Counted from the stretch's first letter, positions 1-13,845 are shown. The stretch: DNA of 56,443 nucleotides from an uncultured Bacteroidales bacterium (GCA_900316245.1 ONCE01000016.1:1-56443), one strand, 5' to 3'. Notes: generated from the sequence alone by a model not told the origin. A program made the numbers and translations.

Positions 1-375
1 GCCGGTGATAATGTAGGTCTGCTCCTCCGTGGTGTTGACAAGAAGGAAGTGAAGCGTGGTGAGGTTGTTGCCAAGCCCAAGTCCATCACTCCTCACACCG
101 AGTTCAAGGCTCAGATCTATGTGCTGAAGAAAGAAGAAGGTGGCCGTCACACTCCTTTCCACAATCACTATCGTCCTCAGTTCTTCATCCGCACCCTCGA
201 TGTTACCGGTGAGATCCTCCTCCCGGACGGTGTAGAGATGGTGATGCCTGGCGATAACGTGGAAATCACTGTGAAGCTCATCACTCCTGTTGCTATGAAC
301 AACGGTCTGCAGTTCGCTATCCGCGAAGGCGGTCGTACCGTTGGCGCTGGCCAGGTGATCGGCATCCTCGAGTAA
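1..375 (+). CDS. tuf: Elongation factor Tu, C-terminal part (5' end outside window)
   Basis: This is the last 124 residues of EF-Tu, the GTPase that delivers aminoacyl-tRNA to the ribosome. The open frame enters from base 1 and ends at TAA 373-375. The visible part covers the end of domain 2 and all of domain 3, with the family landmarks [20 protein letters not shown]-like ([13 protein letters not shown]) and the terminal [12 protein letters not shown]. The GTPase domain lies upstream of the window. The gene is followed by a stem-loop, the tRNA-Trp region and secE, the usual order in Bacteroidota. Identity is certain; only completeness is unknown. Confidence 0.97.
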   Translation, partial: AGDNVGLLLRGVDKKEVKRGEVVAKPKSITPHTEFKAQIYVLKKEEGGRHTPFHNHYRPQFFIRTLDVTGEILLPDGVEMVMPGDNVEITVKLITPVAMNNGLQFAIREGGRTVGAGQVIGILE

Positions 376-396
376 TTTTCTCGAAGCCATTTAACT

Positions 397-426
397 AAGT
401 GAGTGCTCAGACGTGGGCACTCACTT
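397..426 (+). other. Perfect 10-bp stem-loop between tuf and tRNA-Trp
   Basis: AAGTGAGTGC (397-406) is perfectly complementary to GCACTCACTT (417-426), with a 10-base loop. No T-run follows, so it does not look like a classical intrinsic terminator. Its place between an mRNA and a tRNA suggests an RNA-processing signal or a partial terminator; that role is inference. Confidence 0.6.
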
Positions 427-431
427 CCCAC

Positions 432-490
432 AGGGGAATAGAACAAGGGTAGTTCAGCGGTCTCCAAAACCGTCGATGTGGGTTCGAATC
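432..490 (+). tRNA. trnW: tRNA-Trp (CCA), 3' portion disrupted
   Basis: The 5' four-fifths of a tRNA-Trp is clear. The acceptor strand is AGGGGAA (432-438), the D stem GAAC/GTTC (441-444, 452-455), and the anticodon stem GCGGT/ACCGT encloses loop CTCCAAA with anticodon CCA at 464-466. The T-arm 5' strand GTGGG is followed by loop TTCGAAT (483-489). The sequence should then continue with about five T-stem bases and TTCCCC(T), but reads ATTTGGTAAATG instead. A strand able to pair with GTGGG (CCCGC) appears only at 526-530, and TTCCCCC only at 539-545. As written, no normal T stem or acceptor stem can form. Position between tuf and secE matches the expected tRNA-Trp. It is either a pseudo-tRNA, an interrupted tRNA, or a consensus error. 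Confidence 0.7.
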
Positions 491-563
491 ATTTGGTAAA
501 TGTTTAACGAAAAGGCCAAGGGATTCCCGCTTCCAATTTTCCCCCGGCCCATTGTAAGCAAAG

Positions 564-752
564 ATGAGTAAGATTGTTAACTATCTGAAAGAGTCCTATT
601 TGGAGCTGACCAAGAAGGTCACCTGGCCCACCTGGGAGAAGTTGCAGAACTCTGCCCTTCTCGTTCTGGTTGCCACGCTGATCCTCGCCGTGGTCATCTT
701 CCTGATTGACTTTGCTTTCCAGCATCTGATGGAGTTTATTTACGCACTGTAA
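564..752 (+). CDS. secE: Preprotein translocase subunit SecE
   Basis: A 62-residue single-span membrane protein that clamps SecY in the Sec translocon. The amphipathic N-terminal part contains the SecE signature (ELTKKVTWPTWEKLQNS, residues about 14-30), followed by one hydrophobic helix (residues about 31-50). The length is typical of the short bacterial form. It lies 16 bases before nusG, the near-universal secE-nusG pair. No Shine-Dalgarno is evident, as usual in Bacteroidota. Confidence 0.96.
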   Translation: MSKIVNYLKESYLELTKKVTWPTWEKLQNSALLVLVATLILAVVIFLIDFAFQHLMEFIYAL

Positions 753-768
753 CTGATTAGAACACCCT

Positions 769-1332
769 ATGGCTGACAAGAAATGGTACGTACTCCGTAC
801 CGCGGGAACCAAGGAAAAGAAAGCCGCCGAATACCTGGTCAAGGAAATTGAAAGACACCCGGATCTGCAAGCAATTGTGGATCAGGTTCTGGTGCCTGTC
901 AAGAAAGAGATCGTCACCAAGAATGGCAAGCGCAAGGAAGTGGAGCGTCTCCTCTTCCCTGGCTACGTGCTCATTCACGCCGAACTCAACCCGGACCTCG
1001 AGTATGTCATTCGCAACGGCATCCCCGGCATGTCCGGATTCCTGACGGAGAAGACCGGCAACGGTCCCACCGAGCGCGTTCCTGTTCCCATCCGTGACGA
1101 AGAAGCCCAGCGCATTCTTGGCGTCCAGGACGAGAACGCCGTCAGTGCAGCCGAGACCGAGGTGAACTTCACCGTTGGAGAGAGCGTACGCATTACGGAC
1201 GGTCCTTTCAGCGGCTTCAGCGGCAACGTAGAGGAAATCCTGCAGGAAAGAAGCAAACTCAAGGTAGTAGTTGTGATCTTTGGAAGAAAAACTCTTCTGG
1301 AACTCAGCTTTACACAAGTAACTAAAGAGTAA
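769..1332 (+). CDS. nusG: Transcription termination/antitermination factor NusG
   Basis: A 187-residue protein that binds the RNA polymerase clamp and couples it to Rho or the ribosome. The N-terminal NGN domain starts with [20 protein letters not shown] and carries the LFPGYVLI segment. The C-terminal KOW domain is seen in [20 protein letters not shown]. The gene lies between secE and rplK with short gaps, so it is co-transcribed with the ribosomal protein genes. Nothing unusual is seen. Confidence 0.97.
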   Translation: MADKKWYVLRTAGTKEKKAAEYLVKEIERHPDLQAIVDQVLVPVKKEIVTKNGKRKEVERLLFPGYVLIHAELNPDLEYVIRNGIPGMSGFLTEKTGNGPTERVPVPIRDEEAQRILGVQDENAVSAAETEVNFTVGESVRITDGPFSGFSGNVEEILQERSKLKVVVVIFGRKTLLELSFTQVTKE

Positions 1333-1340
1333 AATTTACT

Positions 1341-1784
1341 ATGGCAAAAGAAGTATCCGGATTCATTAAGCTCCAAATCAAAGGCGGAGCAGCGAATCCT
1401 GCGCCCCCGGTAGGACCGGCACTCGGTTCCAAGGGCCTCAACATCATGGACTTCTGCAAGCAGTTCAACGCCCGCACCCAGGACCAGGCCGGTAAGGTTC
1501 TCCCTGTGGTGATCACCGTGTACTCTGACAAGTCCTTCAGCTTTGAGGTCAAGCAGCCCCCGGTGGCCGTATCGCTCAAGGAAGCTGCCAAGATCAGCAA
1601 GGCTTCCGGCGAACCCAACCGTAAGAAAGTGGCTACCGTTACCTGGGATCAGGTAAAGGAAATTGCCCAGTCCAAGATGCCCGACCTTAACGCTTTCACG
1701 CTGCGCAGCGCTATGAGCATGGTGGCCGGCACCGCCCGTTCCATGGGTATCAAGGTAGAAGGTGAAATGCCCGAGAATCTTTAA
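1341..1784 (+). CDS. rplK: 50S ribosomal protein L11
   Basis: A 147-residue protein of the L11 stalk base, at the GTPase-associated centre of the large subunit. The N-terminal domain begins [20 protein letters not shown] and contains the conserved [10 protein letters not shown] segment. The C-terminal rRNA-binding domain includes a region matching [17 protein letters not shown]. It follows nusG by 8 bases and precedes rplA by 14 bases, the standard operon order. Confidence 0.97.
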   Translation: MAKEVSGFIKLQIKGGAANPAPPVGPALGSKGLNIMDFCKQFNARTQDQAGKVLPVVITVYSDKSFSFEVKQPPVAVSLKEAAKISKASGEPNRKKVATVTWDQVKEIAQSKMPDLNAFTLRSAMSMVAGTARSMGIKVEGEMPENL

Positions 1785-1798
1785 ATCACGCATGAGTT

Positions 1799-2497
1799 AT
1801 GAGCAAGTTGACTAAAAACCAGAAAGCTGTTCTTGCCAAGTTTGACAAGACCAAGGTTTATCCCGTCTCTGAGGCATGCGCGCTTCTGAAGGAGATCACC
1901 TATACCAAATTTGACGCTTCCGTAGAAATCACCACCAATCTGGGTGTGGACCCTCGTAAGGCCAACCAGATGATCCGTGGCGTTGTCACCCTGCCTGCCG
2001 GTACCGGTAAGGTTACCCGCGTGCTGGTGCTCTGCACCCCTGACAAGGAAGCCGAAGCTAAGGAAGCTGGTGCAGACTATGTAGGTCTGGACGAGTATAT
2101 CACCAAGATCAAGGAAGGCTGGACGGACGTAGATGTGATCATCTGCACCCCTTCCGTGATGGCCAAGGTCGGTCAGATTGGCCGTATCCTGGGTCCCCGC
2201 GGCCTTATGCCTAACCCCAAGACCGGCACCGTGACCATGGAGGTTGGCGCCGCCGTCAAGGACGTGAAGGGTGGTAAGATTGACTTCAAGGTGGACAAGA
2301 CCGGTATCATTCACGCCGCTATCGGCAAGGCTTCCTTCACTGCTGAGCAGATCGAAGAGAACGCCCGCGCCTTTGTCTCCGCCGTTCTGAAGCTCAAGCC
2401 CCAGACCCTGAAGGGCACCTATTTCAAGAGCTGCACCATCTGCACCACTATGAGCCCTGCTATCAAGCTGGACGTGAAAGGTTTCACTGCTGAATAA
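1799..2497 (+). CDS. rplA: 50S ribosomal protein L1
   Basis: A 232-residue protein that binds 23S rRNA at the L1 stalk near the E site; in many bacteria it also represses its own operon. Diagnostic stretches are [19 protein letters not shown] (residues about 123-141) and [19 protein letters not shown]. The start at 1799 gives the usual N-terminus ([16 protein letters not shown]). An ATG at 1792 is in another frame and is not used. No L1-binding operator could be identified by eye. Confidence 0.97.
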   Translation: MSKLTKNQKAVLAKFDKTKVYPVSEACALLKEITYTKFDASVEITTNLGVDPRKANQMIRGVVTLPAGTGKVTRVLVLCTPDKEAEAKEAGADYVGLDEYITKIKEGWTDVDVIICTPSVMAKVGQIGRILGPRGLMPNPKTGTVTMEVGAAVKDVKGGKIDFKVDKTGIIHAAIGKASFTAEQIEENARAFVSAVLKLKPQTLKGTYFKSCTICTTMSPAIKLDVKGFTAE

Positions 2498-2503
2498 TCT
2501 GTA

Positions 2504-2509
2504 AGGAGG
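2504..2509 (+). promoter_or_regulatory. Strong Shine-Dalgarno before rplJ
   Basis: AGGAGG sits 7 bases before the rplJ ATG at 2517. Canonical Shine-Dalgarno sites are rare in this window, as in Bacteroidota generally, so a full site here stands out and suggests high or specially controlled translation of L10. Confidence 0.6.
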
Positions 2510-2516
2510 AATAGAT

Positions 2517-3050
2517 ATGAAAAAGGAACTGAAAGAACAGGTTATTGCAGCTATCAAGGCTAACATTGCCCAGACCCCTAACTTCTACATCGTTGACATC
2601 GCCGGCCTCAACGCCGAGCAGACCGCTACGCTCCGCCGCGATTGCTTCAACGAGGGTATCAAGCTCACCGTTGTAAAGAACACCCTCCTCCACAAGGTGA
2701 TCAAGGACGCTCAGAACCCTGAGATGGAACTCCTGGTCCCCGCCCTGGAAGGCAACACCGCCCTTATGTACACCGAAGCTCCGGCCGTTCCCGCCAAGCT
2801 CATCAAGAAGTACAACAAGGCCGGTAGCGAGAAGCCCGCTCTCAAAGCTGCCTATGTGCAGGAGTGCGCTTTCGTAGGTGCCGACAAGCTGGAAGAGCTC
2901 ATCAACATCAAGTCTCGCGAGGAACTCATCGGCCAGATCATTGGCATGCTCCAGTCCCCGATGCAGAACGTCATTTCCGCTCTGCAGAACGGTGGCGGCT
3001 CCAAGATCGCCGGTCTCGTCAAGACCCTCGAAGAAAAAGGAAACAAATAA
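2517..3050 (+). CDS. rplJ: 50S ribosomal protein L10
   Basis: A 177-residue protein that anchors L7/L12 dimers to the ribosome. The N-terminal RNA-binding domain shows LKEQVIAAIKANI and the family-typical LTVVKNTLLHK segment (residues about 53-63). The C-terminal helix that binds L7/L12 is present (SALQNGGGSKIAGLVKTLEE). It lies 19 bases after rplA and 27 before rplL. It looks intact, in contrast to its partner rplL. Confidence 0.96.
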   Translation: MKKELKEQVIAAIKANIAQTPNFYIVDIAGLNAEQTATLRRDCFNEGIKLTVVKNTLLHKVIKDAQNPEMELLVPALEGNTALMYTEAPAVPAKLIKKYNKAGSEKPALKAAYVQECAFVGADKLEELINIKSREELIGQIIGMLQSPMQNVISALQNGGGSKIAGLVKTLEEKGNK

Positions 3051-3077
3051 TAATAAACAATTTAAAACTTTACAATT

Positions 3078-3372
3078 ATGGCAGACGTTAAGAAACTCGC
3101 CGAGGAACTCGTGAACCTCACCGTCAAAGATGTCCAGGAACTCGCTAAGATCCTGAAGGAAGAATATATTCGATGTGATCCTCACCAGCGCTGGTCAGGC
3201 TAAGCTCCAGGTCATCAAGGCCGTTAAGGAGAGCGCCGGTCTTGGTCTGAAAGAGGCCAAGGAACTGGTTGACAAGGCTCCCGTTGCCGTTAAGGAGAAA
3301 GTCTCCAAGGCTGAGGCCGAGGCCCTCAAGGCTGCCCTCGAGGAAGCCGGCGCCGAGGTTGAACTCAAGTAA
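3078..3372 (+). pseudogene. rplL: 50S ribosomal protein L7/L12, frame broken at the hinge
   Basis: L7/L12 forms the flexible stalk that recruits translation GTPases. The N-terminal dimerisation domain reads normally from ATG 3078 ([20 protein letters not shown] to LKEEY, ending at 3167). The C-terminal factor-binding domain resumes in another frame at [10 protein letters not shown] (3169 onward) and runs to EAGAEVELK and the stop at 3370-3372. The alanine-rich hinge that normally lies between them, about 25-30 residues, is missing. The number of missing bases must be 2 modulo 3, so the first frame hits TAA at 3201-3203 after 41 codons. A separate start at GTG 3175 could make only the C-terminal domain. 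The gene is essential in most bacteria and usually single-copy, so an assembly or consensus error is the simplest reading. Confidence 0.85.
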
Positions 3373-3406
3373 GTTCACCTGCTCCCTATAGGGGAGTCCG
3401 CACACA

Positions 3407-3440
3407 GGTTTAGAGCCCAAGTAGGCTCTAAACCTTTTTT
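3407..3440 (+). terminator. Intrinsic terminator/attenuator between rplL and rpoB
   Basis: GGTTTAGAGCC (3407-3417) pairs perfectly with GGCTCTAAACC (3424-3434) and is followed by TTTTTT (3435-3440). The stem-loop with U-run has intrinsic terminator form and lies 35 bases before rpoB. By analogy with the rplL-rpoB attenuator of E. coli it probably lets only part of the ribosomal-protein transcription continue into rpoBC. Confidence 0.85.
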
Positions 3441-3475
3441 CCGTCTTAAAAAATTTCCCATAACGAAGGCAGAAC

Positions 3476-6400
3476 ATGTCTAAAAAGACTAGCAATCAGC
3501 GAATCAATTTCGCAACCTCCAAAATTCTGGAATATCCTGACCTTCTCGAAGTTCAGCTGAAGTCCTTCAAGGATTTCTTCCAGCTGGAAACCACCCCGGA
3601 CAGCCGTCGCGGGGAAGGCCTGTATCAGGTATTCCAGGAAATTTTCCCGATTGAGGATACGCGGAACAACTATGAACTCACCTTCATCGATTACTTCATC
3701 GATCCGCCGCAGTATTCCATCGAGGAGTGTCTTGAGAGAGGACTCACTTACAATGTTCCTCTGAAGGCAAAACTCCGCCTTTCATGCACGGACCCGGAGC
3801 ACGAGGACTTCGATACCCGCGTGCAGGACGTATACCTGGGCAACATTCCTTATATGACCCCGGCCGGTACGTTCATTATCAACGGCTCCGAGAGAATTAT
3901 CGTTTCGCAGCTTCACCGTTCCCCGGGTGTGTTCTTTGACCAGAGCATGCACGCCAACGGTACCAAACTCTATTCTGCCCGTATCATCCCCTTCAAGGGA
4001 TCCTGGATCGAGTTTGCCACGGACATCAACAACGTGATGTACGCTTACATCGACCGTAAGAAGAAGCTGCCCGTTACCACCCTTCTGAGAGCTATCGGTT
4101 ACAGCTCCGACAAGGACATCCTGGACCGCTTCGGCCTGGCCGACGAGGTAAAGGCCGATGCCAAGGTTCTCCAGGAGAACGAAGGCCGCAAACTCGCTGC
4201 CAACGTCCTGAAGACCTGGATCGAGGACTTCGAGGATGAGGACACCGGTGAGGTTATCCCCATCGAGCGTACCATCCCCATCGTGGAGCGCGGTGAAATC
4301 CTGAACGAGGATACCATCGCCCGTATCGCCGATACCGACGTGAAGACCATCCTCCTCCAGAAGGACGAGGCCGTCTCCGCCGAGAACTCCATCATCTACA
4401 ACACCCTCCAGAAGGACCCGACCAATACGGAAATCGAGGCTGTGAACTACATCTACAAGCAGCTCCGCAATTCCGAACCGCCGGATGAGGCTACCGCCCG
4501 TGACGTCATTGACAAGCTCTTCTTCTCCGAGAAGCGCTACGATCTGGGCAGCGTGGGCCGCTACCGCCTGAACAAGAAACTGAACCTGGACACCGATCCG
4601 GGCGTCCGCGTACTCACCAACACGGATATCGTGGAGATTATCAAGTACCTGATCCAGCTCATCAACAGCCGGGCTACGGTAGATGATATCGATCACCTGT
4701 CCAACCGCCGTGTACGCACCGTTGGCGAGCAGCTCGCCAACCAGTTCAGCGTAGGTCTGAGCCGTATGGCCCGTACCATCCGCGAGCGTATGAATGTCCG
4801 CGACAGCGAGCAGTTCAACCCCATCGACCTCATTAACGCCAAGACCCTGTCTTCCGTTATCAATTCCTTCTTCGGCACCAGCCAGCTGTCCCAGTTCATG
4901 GACCAGACCAACCCGCTGGCAGAGATTACGCACAAGCGCCGTCTCTCCGCTCTGGGTCCCGGCGGTCTGTCCCGCGACCGCGCCGGCTTCGAAGTACGTG
5001 ACGTGCACTATACCCACTACGGCCGCCTGTGCCCTATCGAGAGCCCGGAAGGTCCCAACATCGGCCTTATCAGCTCCCTGTGCGTATATGCCCGTATCAA
5101 TGGCCTCGGCTTCATCGAGACCCCGTACCGCGAGGTGCACGACGGTAAGGTAGACCTTTCCGACGCCGGTTGGAAGTATATGAGCGCAGAGGAGGAGGAA
5201 GCCCAGCACGTGGCCCTCGCCAATGTGAACATGTCCGACGACGGTCAGCTTCTGGACGAGCGCATCCAGTGCCGTCTGGAGGCCGACTTCCCGCTGGTTT
5301 CCAAGGAAGAGGTGAACTATATGGACGTAGCCCCCAACCAGATGGCTTCCGTGGCTGCTTCCCTCATTCCTTTCCTGGAGCACGACGACGCCCACCGCGC
5401 CCTGATGGGTGCCAATATGATGCGTCAGGCCGTTCCGCTGCTGAGCCCGGAGAGCCCCATCGTGGGTACCGGCCTGGAGGAGCGTGTCTGCATCGACTCC
5501 CGTACCCAGGTGATCGCCGAGCGTGAAGGTATCGTCACTTACGTAGACGCCAACGAAATCCACATCAAGTACGACCGTACCGATGACGAGAAGTTCGTAA
5601 GCTTCCTCCCCGAGGAGACCGTTTACAAGCTTCCCATCTACCGCCGCACCAACCAGAGTACCACCATTATGCTCAAACCCCTGGTTCGCAAGGGTGACCG
5701 CGTGAAGGGTGGACAGGTGCTCACCGAAGGCTACGCCACCCAGAAGGGTGAGCTGGCCCTGGGACGCAACCTGATGGTGGCCTTCATGCCTTGGAAGGGT
5801 TACAACTACGAAGATGCTATCGTTCTCAGTGAAGAGATGGTGAAGTGGGATGTCCTCACTTCCATCCACGTGGACGAGTACCTCACCGAGGTCCGCGAAA
5901 CCAAGCGCGGTATGGAGGAACTCACCTCCGATATCCCCAACGTGAGCGAAGACGCCACCAAGGACCTGGACAAGGACGGTATCGTACGCATCGGTGCCCA
6001 CATCGAGCCCGGTGATATCATGATTGGTAAGATCACCCCTAAGGGTGAGTCCGATCCTTCCCCGGAAGAGAAGCTCCTCAAGGCCATCTTCGGCGACAAG
6101 GCCGGTGACGTGAAAGACGCCTCCCTCAAGGCCAATCCTTCCCTGAGCGGCACGGTTATCAAGACCGCCCTCTACAGCAAGGTGTCCAAGGATGGTGGCA
6201 AGCGCACCGCCAAGGCCGATCAGAAGGCCCGCATCGAGATGAAGCAGCAGGAATTCGAGAAGGCTGCCGAAAAACTTCGCGCCGGCTTTATCGAGAAACT
6301 GTGGAGCCTCGTCAGCGGCAAGAAGAGCGCCGGCGTGAGCGATCTCTACGGTGTAGAAATCTTCCCTAAGGGCAAGGAGTTCACCCTCCAGGGCCTGAGG

Positions 6401-7294
6401 GATGCCGATTACCAGAACATCTCCACCGCCAAGTGGTGCAACGACGCCAAGACCTCCGCCATGGTGCGCGAGCTCATCGGTGGTTACTGCATTGCCCACA
6501 AGGAGGCCGAAACCCGCGCCAAGCGCGAACTGGACAAGATCAAGGTGGGAGACGAACTCCCCAACGGCGTCATGCAGATTGCCAAGGTGTACATCGCCAA
6601 GAAGCGTAAGATCACTGTTGGTGATAAGATGGCCGGCCGTCACGGTAACAAGGGTATCGTGGCCAAGATCGTCCGCCAGGAGGATATGCCGTTCCTCGAG
6701 GACGGTACTCCCGTGGATATCGTTCTGAACCCGCTGGGTGTGCCTTCCCGTATGAACCTGGGTCAGATTTACGAGACCGTGCTCGGTTGGGCCGGCCGTG
6801 AACTGGGCCTCAAGTTCTCCACCCCCATCTTCGACGGTGCTTCCATCGACGAAATCTGCGACTACACGGACAAGGCCGGTGTGCCTCGTTTCGGTAAGAC
6901 GCACCTCCGTGACGGTGGTACCGGCGACTGGTTTGACCAGCCTGCCACCGTGGGTGTCATCTATATGATCAAGCTCGGCCATATGGTGGACGACAAGATG
7001 CACGCCCGTTCCATCGGCCCTTACTCCCTCATTACCCAGCAGCCTCTGGGTGGTAAGGCTCAGTTTGGTGGTCAGCGTTTCGGTGAAATGGAAGTGTGGG
7101 CCCTCGAGGCCTACGGCGCCGCCAACGCCCTCCAGGAAATCCTCACCGTGAAGTCCGACGATGTCAACGGCCGTTCCAAGACGTACGAAGCCATTGTGAA
7201 GGGTGATCCGATGCCCACTCCGGGTATCCCTGAATCCCTGAACGTGCTCCTGCACGAGCTCCGCGGCCTGGGCCTCAAGGTCACTTTGGATTAA
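3476..7294 (+). CDS. rpoB: DNA-directed RNA polymerase subunit beta
   Basis: A 1272-residue catalytic subunit, full length for Bacteroidota. Landmarks in order are the N-terminal lobe ([11 protein letters not shown]), the rifampicin-pocket region around [17 protein letters not shown] and [19 protein letters not shown] (residues about 462-500), the active-site region [27 protein letters not shown], and the C-terminal [20 protein letters not shown]. The rifampicin pocket keeps the usual sensitive-type residues ([16 protein letters not shown]). It is followed 27 bases later by rpoC. Codon choice is strongly biased, as expected for a highly expressed gene, and this creates a very long spurious frame on the other strand. 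Confidence 0.99.
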   Translation: MSKKTSNQRINFATSKILEYPDLLEVQLKSFKDFFQLETTPDSRRGEGLYQVFQEIFPIEDTRNNYELTFIDYFIDPPQYSIEECLERGLTYNVPLKAKLRLSCTDPEHEDFDTRVQDVYLGNIPYMTPAGTFIINGSERIIVSQLHRSPGVFFDQSMHANGTKLYSARIIPFKGSWIEFATDINNVMYAYIDRKKKLPVTTLLRAIGYSSDKDILDRFGLADEVKADAKVLQENEGRKLAANVLKTWIEDFEDEDTGEVIPIERTIPIVERGEILNEDTIARIADTDVKTILLQKDEAVSAENSIIYNTLQKDPTNTEIEAVNYIYKQLRNSEPPDEATARDVIDKLFFSEKRYDLGSVGRYRLNKKLNLDTDPGVRVLTNTDIVEIIKYLIQLINSRATVDDIDHLSNRRVRTVGEQLANQFSVGLSRMARTIRERMNVRDSEQFNPIDLINAKTLSSVINSFFGTSQLSQFMDQTNPLAEITHKRRLSALGPGGLSRDRAGFEVRDVHYTHYGRLCPIESPEGPNIGLISSLCVYARINGLGFIETPYREVHDGKVDLSDAGWKYMSAEEEEAQHVALANVNMSDDGQLLDERIQCRLEADFPLVSKEEVNYMDVAPNQMASVAASLIPFLEHDDAHRALMGANMMRQAVPLLSPESPIVGTGLEERVCIDSRTQVIAEREGIVTYVDANEIHIKYDRTDDEKFVSFLPEETVYKLPIYRRTNQSTTIMLKPLVRKGDRVKGGQVLTEGYATQKGELALGRNLMVAFMPWKGYNYEDAIVLSEEMVKWDVLTSIHVDEYLTEVRETKRGMEELTSDIPNVSEDATKDLDKDGIVRIGAHIEPGDIMIGKITPKGESDPSPEEKLLKAIFGDKAGDVKDASLKANPSLSGTVIKTALYSKVSKDGGKRTAKADQKARIEMKQQEFEKAAEKLRAGFIEKLWSLVSGKKSAGVSDLYGVEIFPKGKEFTLQGLRDADYQNISTAKWCNDAKTSAMVRELIGGYCIAHKEAETRAKRELDKIKVGDELPNGVMQIAKVYIAKKRKITVGDKMAGRHGNKGIVAKIVRQEDMPFLEDGTPVDIVLNPLGVPSRMNLGQIYETVLGWAGRELGLKFSTPIFDGASIDEICDYTDKAGVPRFGKTHLRDGGTGDWFDQPATVGVIYMIKLGHMVDDKMHARSIGPYSLITQQPLGGKAQFGGQRFGEMEVWALEAYGAANALQEILTVKSDDVNGRSKTYEAIVKGDPMPTPGIPESLNVLLHELRGLGLKVTLD

Positions 7295-7321
7295 GTCACT
7301 TAGCTTAGAAAAGTAACGAAT

Positions 7322-11617
<4,296 letters not shown>

Positions 11618-11636
11618 TTCCCCTGCCAATAATTAA

Positions 11637-11667
11637 GGCGCCGCCCGATTGGGTGGCGCCTTTTTTT
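11637..11667 (+). terminator. Intrinsic terminator of the rpoBC operon
   Basis: GGCGCCGCCC (11637-11646), a 4-base loop and GGGTGGCGCC (11651-11660) form a 10-bp GC-rich stem with one G-T pair, followed by seven T residues (11661-11667). It closes the rpoBC operon and separates it from the oppositely oriented lipoprotein gene. Confidence 0.93.
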
Positions 11668-11683
11668 ATAAGGACTTGTTGAA

Positions 11684-12178
11684 TTATATCCACGCGGTTA
11701 CGCGGAGGGAGACTTCGGGACCTATCGGTTTGCCTTTGTCGTCGGTTTCAATTTCCAGGTCCGTAGCGGTGAAGTAAACGTATACGGTCTGGTATCCCCA
11801 TTCGAAATCCATGTAGGTGGAGTAGAAGTATTCGTCCGATTCTCCGTATCTCAGAGCCTCTGCACGGGAGAGAGGGAGGGGAGTCCAGAAAGTTTCGCCA
11901 TTGTCTTCCAGACGGCGGGTGACGGTCACCTGGCCGTAGTTCACGACATCTTTGGTAATCTCAGGAACGGTTAGCTCTACGCACAGGACAAGGCCGCCGT
12001 TGGGCTCACCCCATTGGTCTGTGGCATCGATGGCTTTCCAGTCCGAACTCTTGACGTTGAAATCCCTTTGGTACATTTCTACGCCTTCATTGATCTGGTA
12101 GTACTCTTTTGTGCAACCTGTCAGCAGGGCCGCGCCGGCCAATGTCAGCAGGATGACAAGAAATCTTGATGTTTTCAT
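11684..12178 (-). CDS. Hypothetical lipoprotein downstream of the TPR/HTH regulator
   Basis: A 164-residue protein starting MKTSRFLVILLTLAGAALLT followed by the lipobox cysteine (LLTGC, Cys at about residue 22), so it should be a lipid-anchored envelope protein. The frame is open 20 codons further upstream, but only the start at 12178 puts the signal peptide at the N-terminus. The mature part is acidic and rich in aromatic residues (YFYSTYMDFEWGYQTVYVYF), suggestive of a small beta-rich domain. I do not recognise the family. It is transcribed after the regulator gene with a 40-base gap, so the two are probably one operon and it may take part in sensing or envelope assembly for the adjacent SusCD locus. 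Confidence 0.75.
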   Translation of the reverse strand: MKTSRFLVILLTLAGAALLTGCTKEYYQINEGVEMYQRDFNVKSSDWKAIDATDQWGEPNGGLVLCVELTVPEITKDVVNYGQVTVTRRLEDNGETFWTPLPLSRAEALRYGESDEYFYSTYMDFEWGYQTVYVYFTATDLEIETDDKGKPIGPEVSLRVTAWI

Positions 12179-12218
12179 AATAGGATGTTTTAGTATTTGT
12201 TCTTCAAATAGCATACCA

Positions 12219-13823
12219 TTACTCGTGGGGCTTGCCAATGGCCATCAGCCGCTGCTCGAATTCTTCGTTGGAATAAATGGAAGCGTTGCGCAGTTTTACC
12301 CTATAATTATAGATGGTAGAGGGTGATTTCTTGAGAAAGCGGGAAATATCGGCCGATTCCACTACGCCCAGGCGGATGAGCGCAAAAATGCGGAGCTCAT
12401 TGGAGAGTTTCCCCGCCGGGAGGTTCTGGCCGATGCGCTGGTCTTCCTTGAGCAGGGCGTTGAGCTGCTCCACGAAGTTGGGGAATACCTCCAGGAAAGC
12501 GCGGTCAAACTCTGTGAGCAGGGTCTCGCGTTTGGCGTCTATGTAATCGTCCGAGCGCAGCGCGCGGGTAATCTCCTCCATATCCTTGGATTTGGCTACC
12601 ACCCTTATGGTAGAGCGGTATTCTTCCAGGCTGTTGATGTGGGAGGTAAACATAGTAACGTACTGGCCCAGTGTGCTTTCCATCATCTGGACGGAGCGGC
12701 TCAGCTTCCGGTTGGCGCTATTGACTTTGCGGTTCAGCCTTACAATCTTGACCTGGTATCTTCTGACAATCACCAGGCTTATGATACTGGCCGTCAGCAG
12801 CAGCGCCAGCAGAAGCAGGATGAGGAGCACATCTTTATACCGCTGGGAACTGAGCTTCTCATAGGAGGCGATGACCTCCGGCATGAAGCCGGAGATTTCT
12901 TCCAGGCAGACGCGGGCATCGGCCTGGGTGGCGTCGTCGTAGGCACGGGTGATGTAGGAGAAAGCGCGGCGGGTCTGGCCGTCTTCCATAGTCATCAGCG
13001 CCGTTTTGATGAGGGAGCGGGAAGACCGGACGCCTTCACTAAGGTCATACCAGGCACTGATGGCGTAGTGGGTGAGGGCTTTGTCTTCGTCTCCCTGGGC
13101 CTTGTAGGTCTTGGCCAGGCAGTAATGCAGGATGGACAGTTCGTCGGGGGAGGTGGGCCCTATGCTCAGGTATCGCTCCAGCTCCCTACGGGCCTCTGCC
13201 GGGCGCCCCTGGTCAATCAAATTCTCGTGCGTATAGGTGTAGAAGTACAGGACGGTGCTGTCTGCTGCGTTGAATATGAGATTGCGGTAGTAGTGCTCCT
13301 TCTCGTCCAGCCTGGCATTGAACAGAGGGTCCTTGTTGGTGAGTTTGAGGCCGTGGTGGAGGGAAATGAGCGACCGGTGATAGTTAACCAGCGCCTGGGA
13401 GGAGGTATTGGAGTCTATGACCATGGAATCCAGGACCGCTTCTGCGTAGCGGTACATACCGGAGATGATATAGCGGTCTGCGCGGTCGTTGAGGGCGTCG
13501 TTGATCAGGGCCTGGTCTCCTATCTTTTTGGCCAGGTCCTCTTTCTTGTGGGCATAGTAGAGGGCCGAATCCAGATTGTAACGGGCGAATTCGGTGTATA
13601 GCTGCTTCATATAGCCGTACCGCTCCCGGGCCGAAGTGGCTGCTTCCATACAGGTGCGCAAGCTGTCCAGGCGTGCCTCTTTCCGGAGAGTGATGGCCTT
13701 TTCATCCTTGAGGATCTGGTCCAGTTTGGAAAGCGCGGATTCCAAATCGCCGGAGGGGCTGGCGGAGCTCCCCATCCAGAGAAGGAGGACCGTCAAGAGG
13801 GCCGAAATCTGAAAATGGAACAT
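12219..13823 (-). CDS. Membrane TPR/HTH regulator (DUF6377-like), divergent from susC
   Basis: A 534-residue protein with an N-terminal signal segment (ISALLTVLLLWMGSSAS), a helical TPR-like region (about residues 25-320, e.g. ARRELERYLSIGPTSPDELS and LAKTYKAQGDEDKALTHYA), one strong membrane span (LLILLLLALLLTASIISLVI, about residues 332-351), a basic coiled-coil stretch (RLNRKVNSANRKLSRSV), and a C-terminal domain ending in a helix-turn-helix-like segment (ADISRFLKKSPSTIYNYRVK). This architecture matches the DUF6377 family that often sits beside SusCD loci. It probably senses a periplasmic signal through the TPR part and controls the divergent operon through the cytoplasmic HTH. The role is inferred from architecture and position. 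Confidence 0.8.
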   Translation of the reverse strand: MFHFQISALLTVLLLWMGSSASPSGDLESALSKLDQILKDEKAITLRKEARLDSLRTCMEAATSARERYGYMKQLYTEFARYNLDSALYYAHKKEDLAKKIGDQALINDALNDRADRYIISGMYRYAEAVLDSMVIDSNTSSQALVNYHRSLISLHHGLKLTNKDPLFNARLDEKEHYYRNLIFNAADSTVLYFYTYTHENLIDQGRPAEARRELERYLSIGPTSPDELSILHYCLAKTYKAQGDEDKALTHYAISAWYDLSEGVRSSRSLIKTALMTMEDGQTRRAFSYITRAYDDATQADARVCLEEISGFMPEVIASYEKLSSQRYKDVLLILLLLALLLTASIISLVIVRRYQVKIVRLNRKVNSANRKLSRSVQMMESTLGQYVTMFTSHINSLEEYRSTIRVVAKSKDMEEITRALRSDDYIDAKRETLLTEFDRAFLEVFPNFVEQLNALLKEDQRIGQNLPAGKLSNELRIFALIRLGVVESADISRFLKKSPSTIYNYRVKLRNASIYSNEEFEQRLMAIGKPHE

Positions 13824-13845
13824 AAGTTATTAAAATAATTCTTTA

